This document shows, piece after piece, positions 62,344 to 64,000 of a stretch of 64,000 bases of DNA. A program made the translations under genes and the position numbers. A model generated the notes under the pieces. The model saw only the letters and a list, made by a program, of their open reading frames with translations, made no database searches and was not told the origin of the DNA. Origin of the DNA: WVZL01 sp041862375 (GTDB lineage Bacteria > Acidobacteriota > Aminicenantia > Aminicenantales > Aminicenantaceae); NCBI GenBank assembly GCA_041862375.1, contig JBGVTE010000109.1, positions 1 through 64,000 on the forward strand, given 5' to 3'. Each line of letters opens with the position of its first letter. Position 1 is the first letter of the stretch.

Positions 62344-64000
62344 ATGGGTATAAGTAAGTTAAAAAAAATTGTTTTCTTTTTCATCGCTTTTTCATTTTTT
62401 ATACTTATAAACCAGGGATTTTCTCTTGATTCGATACCGCGCGCGCGATATCTAGCCTATGCACGTGCTGCTTCTGACTGGACATGGGAGCATTACGACC
62501 AGTTAATTGAAAATTGGAAACAAAGCTTTGACCCTGAGCACGTTTTTGGTTATCGCCCTCCTGGCAGACTCCTGGAAATGTCAGTTATATATGCTTATCT
62601 TTTTAAAGAAGATAAAAAGCCAGAATATGCTGAGCGCGCAAAAAAAGTGTTACTTACATACAGAAATTTTCGCTCAGTGTACCCTGAATGGGCAAGACAG
62701 AAACGCACAGATTACGCTGATGGCGTTCCTGCACTTCCTGACTTCTTCACCGTTATGCGCTATATACGAGCTTACGATATCCTTCGCCATTCTGGAGTTT
62801 TCACTGAGGCTGAAATCCAGATAATAAAAATAACCATCCAGGAAAGCATGGATTATCTTTTGAGAACCCAGGAATGGGGTCCGATGAACCGCACAGCGCT
62901 TCGTGCAGAATCTTTAGCATGGGCTGTACGTGCTCTTCCTCACCATCCAAACGCCAAAAAATGGGAAATGCAACGAAAAGCTCTTGGAGACGACAACTGG
63001 GGAAACTGGCAGATTGAAGATGCAACTATATACCATGGAGTCTGGCTGTATGCACTTCTCGGATACGCAGATGCAATGAAAAAAATGGAAGAGTTGTTTA
63101 AAACTCCTGAGATGTATTATTATGCCCACTATTTCTTACACCTGATGAGCCCCGCTGGTATGGTTCCGGATTTTGGTGATTCTAATTGGCTTTCGAACTG
63201 GAATCACTTTCTGGTCTTTTTCGAGGCTGCAGCCACCCACTACAGAGATCCTCATCTTAAATGGGCAGCTACAACAATTGCCAATAAATTTATTGATTTC
63301 AGCAATCCTGCGGATGCGGGCTTAGGATACATCCTTCTGGATTGTTATCGCTTGACAGATGATGGAATTTCTCCTGTCACCCCTTCCACTTTATCTGAAG
63401 AAGTCATGGAAGATGTTCAAGGTAAAAAAATCGTCTTTCGCGATAGCTGGGACAATCGTGCCACCTATTTACTTCTAAATTACAGGGATGAAGGAGATGG
63501 AGGATTAATTTTCCGCGATTATCTAAGAGATACAATTCCAGTGGAAGAGGAGAAGATGACTCACGGCCACTCCGATGAGAACAGCATCGTTCTGCTTATG
63601 GCAAGAGGTGCAGTTCTCCTTCACGATGGCGGCTACAGGGATTACATGCCCAGCGGTCCTTTCGGTGCTTACAGGCAAGATTACTTCCACAACCGTTTGT
63701 GTGTTCGACCAGAAAAAATCTGGATGGGACAGAAACAGGGGCAATACCGCTACAGCATTCGCGAGTCTGTCCCCGGCCAGAACATCCTTGATTTTCTTCA
63801 TAATGCAGGATCATACCGAAGAATCCGTACCCAGAAAGTTGATTTCTTAACACTGCCAGAATTCGACTACAGCCGAACAAGACTTATAGATGATAACACG
63901 GGATATGAGTGGGACCGTGTTATATCCTACATAAAAAACCTTGGAATTTTTATTATCTTCGACATACTTAAAGCGAAAAAAGAAGAATACTTTACTCTTG
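62344..64000 (+). CDS. Secreted heparinase II/III-like polysaccharide lyase, partial at 3' end
   Basis: A long open frame from ATG 62344 runs past the end of the window without a stop (552 codons seen). A hydrophobic leader (residues 9-28, VFFFIAFSFFILINQGFS) directs export. The N-terminal about 350 residues are an alpha/alpha-toroid domain (WEHYDQLIENWKQ, YADGVPALPDFFTVMRYIRAYD, NWQIEDATIYHGVWLYAL). From about residue 395 a beta-sandwich begins: KMTHGHSDENSIVLLMARGA, LLHDGGYRD and YFHNRLCVRP. This arrangement resembles heparinase II/III-type lyases of acidic polysaccharides. Ribosome-binding site GGAGGAAAA supports the start. The C-terminus lies outside this window. Confidence 0.78.
   Translation, partial: MGISKLKKIVFFFIAFSFFILINQGFSLDSIPRARYLAYARAASDWTWEHYDQLIENWKQSFDPEHVFGYRPPGRLLEMSVIYAYLFKEDKKPEYAERAKKVLLTYRNFRSVYPEWARQKRTDYADGVPALPDFFTVMRYIRAYDILRHSGVFTEAEIQIIKITIQESMDYLLRTQEWGPMNRTALRAESLAWAVRALPHHPNAKKWEMQRKALGDDNWGNWQIEDATIYHGVWLYALLGYADAMKKMEELFKTPEMYYYAHYFLHLMSPAGMVPDFGDSNWLSNWNHFLVFFEAAATHYRDPHLKWAATTIANKFIDFSNPADAGLGYILLDCYRLTDDGISPVTPSTLSEEVMEDVQGKKIVFRDSWDNRATYLLLNYRDEGDGGLIFRDYLRDTIPVEEEKMTHGHSDENSIVLLMARGAVLLHDGGYRDYMPSGPFGAYRQDYFHNRLCVRPEKIWMGQKQGQYRYSIRESVPGQNILDFLHNAGSYRRIRTQKVDFLTLPEFDYSRTRLIDDNTGYEWDRVISYIKNLGIFIIFDILKAKKEEYFTL

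Noticed and set aside
63523..63880. Several opposite-strand open frames near the window end
   Set aside because: They overlap the long heparinase-like gene and have no family features.

Overview
The window is an AT-rich (roughly 40% G+C by eye) chromosomal stretch of a Gram-negative-type heterotrophic bacterium. The secreted degradative repertoire suggests an Acidobacteriota/Aminicenantes-like lineage: large M14 peptidase, C69 dipeptidase, CBM9/DUF5916 barrel protein, DUF5107-TPR protein, Tat-exported ferredoxin-type aldo/keto reductase, heparinase II/III-like enzyme. No ribosomal or other phylogenetic marker is present except SerS, tRNA-Ser and SRP RNA, so the lineage is inference. There is no phage, no intact transposase and no CRISPR array.

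Layout. 0-10 kb (+): a secreted CBM9-like protein, a proline-racemase-family enzyme with the Cys/Thr pair of trans-3-hydroxy-L-proline dehydratase, a secreted C69 dipeptidase, and a 1,963-residue fusion of an alpha-galactosidase-type module with a complete LacZ-type GH2 beta-galactosidase. 10-12.4 kb (-): a secreted metallo-beta-lactamase-fold protein coupled to an amidohydrolase-like protein lacking its metal-binding His residues. 12.4-13.6 kb: gene-poor, with an IS-end-like motif and an endonuclease/exonuclease/phosphatase gene remnant. 13.7-15.5 kb (-): serS with two tRNA-Ser genes (GCT, TGA). 15.7-18.8 kb (+): cobalamin adenosyltransferase, small zincin, HOGA/DapA-like aldolase, Tat aldo/keto reductase. 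18.9-19.7 kb (-): small exported protein and a large, Alu-domain SRP RNA. 19.9-23.5 kb (+): membrane Zn-protease and giant M14 carboxypeptidase.

23.5-35.4 kb (-): POT peptide transporter, ACT-domain protein, DHOD-like enzyme, NAD-epimerase, GlcD-type oxidase, CPA2 antiporter, L-lactate permease, thermonuclease and transketolase. 35.7-39.6 kb: LmbE deacetylase, decayed methyltransferase, MshA-like glycosyltransferase and CelD-like acyltransferase. 39.7-44.3 kb (+): racemase remnant, ProX-type deacylase, ParA, a ParA-coupled small protein, bactofilin, an envelope protein and a TSUP exporter. 44.3-51.1 kb (-): three envelope proteins (DUF5916, an 18-residue solenoid, DUF5107-TPR). 51.2-53.1 kb (+): two radical SAM proteins including AmrS. 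53.2-60.9 kb (-): alpha/beta hydrolase, WecA/TagO-like transferase, serine hydrolase, RRM protein, 5'-nucleotidase, DUF2784. 61.2-64 kb (+): GHMP kinase and a heparinase-like enzyme that runs off the window end.

As a system, the genes describe secreted breakdown of glycoprotein- or collagen-like material (galactosidases, dipeptidase, carboxypeptidase, heparinase-like lyase), uptake of peptides and lactate (POT, LctP) and intracellular use of imino acids and alpha-hydroxyacids. At least four gene remnants and two families of short dispersed repeats show active decay between intact operons. The most distinctive observations are the galactosidase fusion, a 79-bp MITE-like element present twice with matching 18-bp inverted ends, a ParA/small protein/bactofilin cluster served by two near-identical promoters, and an MshA-like/LmbE/methyltransferase neighbourhood.
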